Source of the DNA: Candidatus Acidiferrales bacterium
Lineage (GTDB): Bacteria > Acidobacteriota > Terriglobia > Acidiferrales > UBA7541
Assembly (NCBI GenBank): GCA_955651735.1
Contig: CATPAM010000562.1
Location: 1-6,484, forward strand
Length of the DNA stretch: 6,484 bases
Direction of reading: 5' to 3'
Part shown: positions 6,320-6,484 of the stretch, in pieces
Position numbering within the stretch: position 1 is the first letter of the stretch
How the letters are laid out: every line of letters begins with the position of its first letter
Made by a program: the position numbers and the translations under genes
The notes under the pieces: model-generated
The model's database searches: none
Seen by the model: the letters and a program-made list of their open reading frames with translations, nothing else
Told to the model about the DNA's origin: nothing

Positions 6320-6484
6320 ACCCTGAGCCTCGAAGGGCGCGTTATCTTTTTCTTCGCTTTTCTCGTTCTCTTGTCGTCCTTTATCTCGGGCTGCAGCAAA
6401 AGCCGTCAGCCCCACCTGACCATCGGCTCCAAATTCTTCACCGAACAAGTCATCCTCGCCGAGCTCCTCGCCCAACACATCGAA
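6269..6484 (+). CDS. Opu/ProX-type substrate-binding lipoprotein, 3'-truncated by window edge
   Basis: This is the start of the solute receptor for the upstream ATPase and permease. The frame is open from a stop at 6245 to the window end. From ATG 6269 it encodes 72 residues: a short charged lead, a hydrophobic stretch (VIFFFAFLVLLSSF) and a lipobox ISGC with Cys at residue 42, then HLTIGSKFFTEQVILAELL, the hallmark N-terminal strand of quaternary-amine-binding proteins (family form GSKNFTEQ). After signal-peptidase II processing it would be anchored in the membrane facing the periplasm. The start is uncertain: neither ATG 6269 nor GTG 6308, which would give a more usual 28-residue signal, has a clear Shine-Dalgarno, and both lie in or beside the repeat tract. 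The ligand-binding residues are beyond the window, so the substrate is unknown. It is the third gene of the transporter operon. Confidence 0.85.
   Translation, partial: MLHPLPSASPQRTVRLFTLSLEGRVIFFFAFLVLLSSFISGCSKSRQPHLTIGSKFFTEQVILAELLAQHIE

Noticed and set aside
5861..6478. Minus-strand open frame of 205 codons across the permease and lipoprotein genes
   Set aside because: It runs antisense through the permease, the repeat tract and the lipoprotein start, with low-complexity Arg/Ala-rich translation; a shadow frame.

Overview
The window is GC-rich (about 60% by eye) with dense genes on both strands, and it looks like chromosomal DNA of a soil-type bacterium. The gene content (a GH57 glucanotransferase, a secreted creatininase relic, a two-gene egtB-egtD unit and an Opu-type ABC transporter) and the protein style fit Acidobacteriota best. 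That placement rests on recognition, not on a search, and is only moderately likely. No RNA genes, CRISPR arrays, insertion sequences or phage genes were seen, and no stretch over 300 bases lacks a gene or gene relic.

Layout. (1) 2-1510 (+): the 3' part of a GH57 4-alpha-glucanotransferase-type gene, cut by the left edge. (2) 1511-1646: a short non-coding gap with a 13-bp palindrome. (3) 1647-2288 (+): a broken creatininase-family gene. It keeps a signal peptide, the N-terminal end and the C-terminal end, but has an in-frame stop, a frame change and a missing middle. (4) 2324-3295 and 3327-4658 (-): egtD and egtB, a leftward two-gene unit for ergothioneine biosynthesis, convergent with the creatininase relic. 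(5) 4659-4773: a 115-bp divergent intergenic region. (6) 4774-5559, 5556-6188 and 6269-6484+ (+): ATPase, permease and lipoprotein binding protein of an Opu/ProU-family (quaternary-amine) importer. The last gene is cut by the right edge. ATPase and permease overlap by ATGA. The permease and binding-protein genes are separated by a degenerate CTCTGTG-type repeat tract.

How the genes may work together. EgtD trimethylates histidine to hercynine, and EgtB oxidatively joins a thiol donor to hercynine; a C-S lyase, not present here, would finish ergothioneine. The divergent transporter belongs to the superfamily that binds trimethylammonium compounds. Ergothioneine and hercynine are trimethylammonium betaines, and the known bacterial ergothioneine importer EgtUV also belongs to the Opu family. 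The most interesting hypothesis is therefore that this three-gene transporter handles ergothioneine or hercynine rather than an osmolyte. A second point is that this EgtB keeps the iron-binding histidines but lacks the motifs I associate with gamma-glutamylcysteine recognition in mycobacterial EgtB, so it may use free cysteine.
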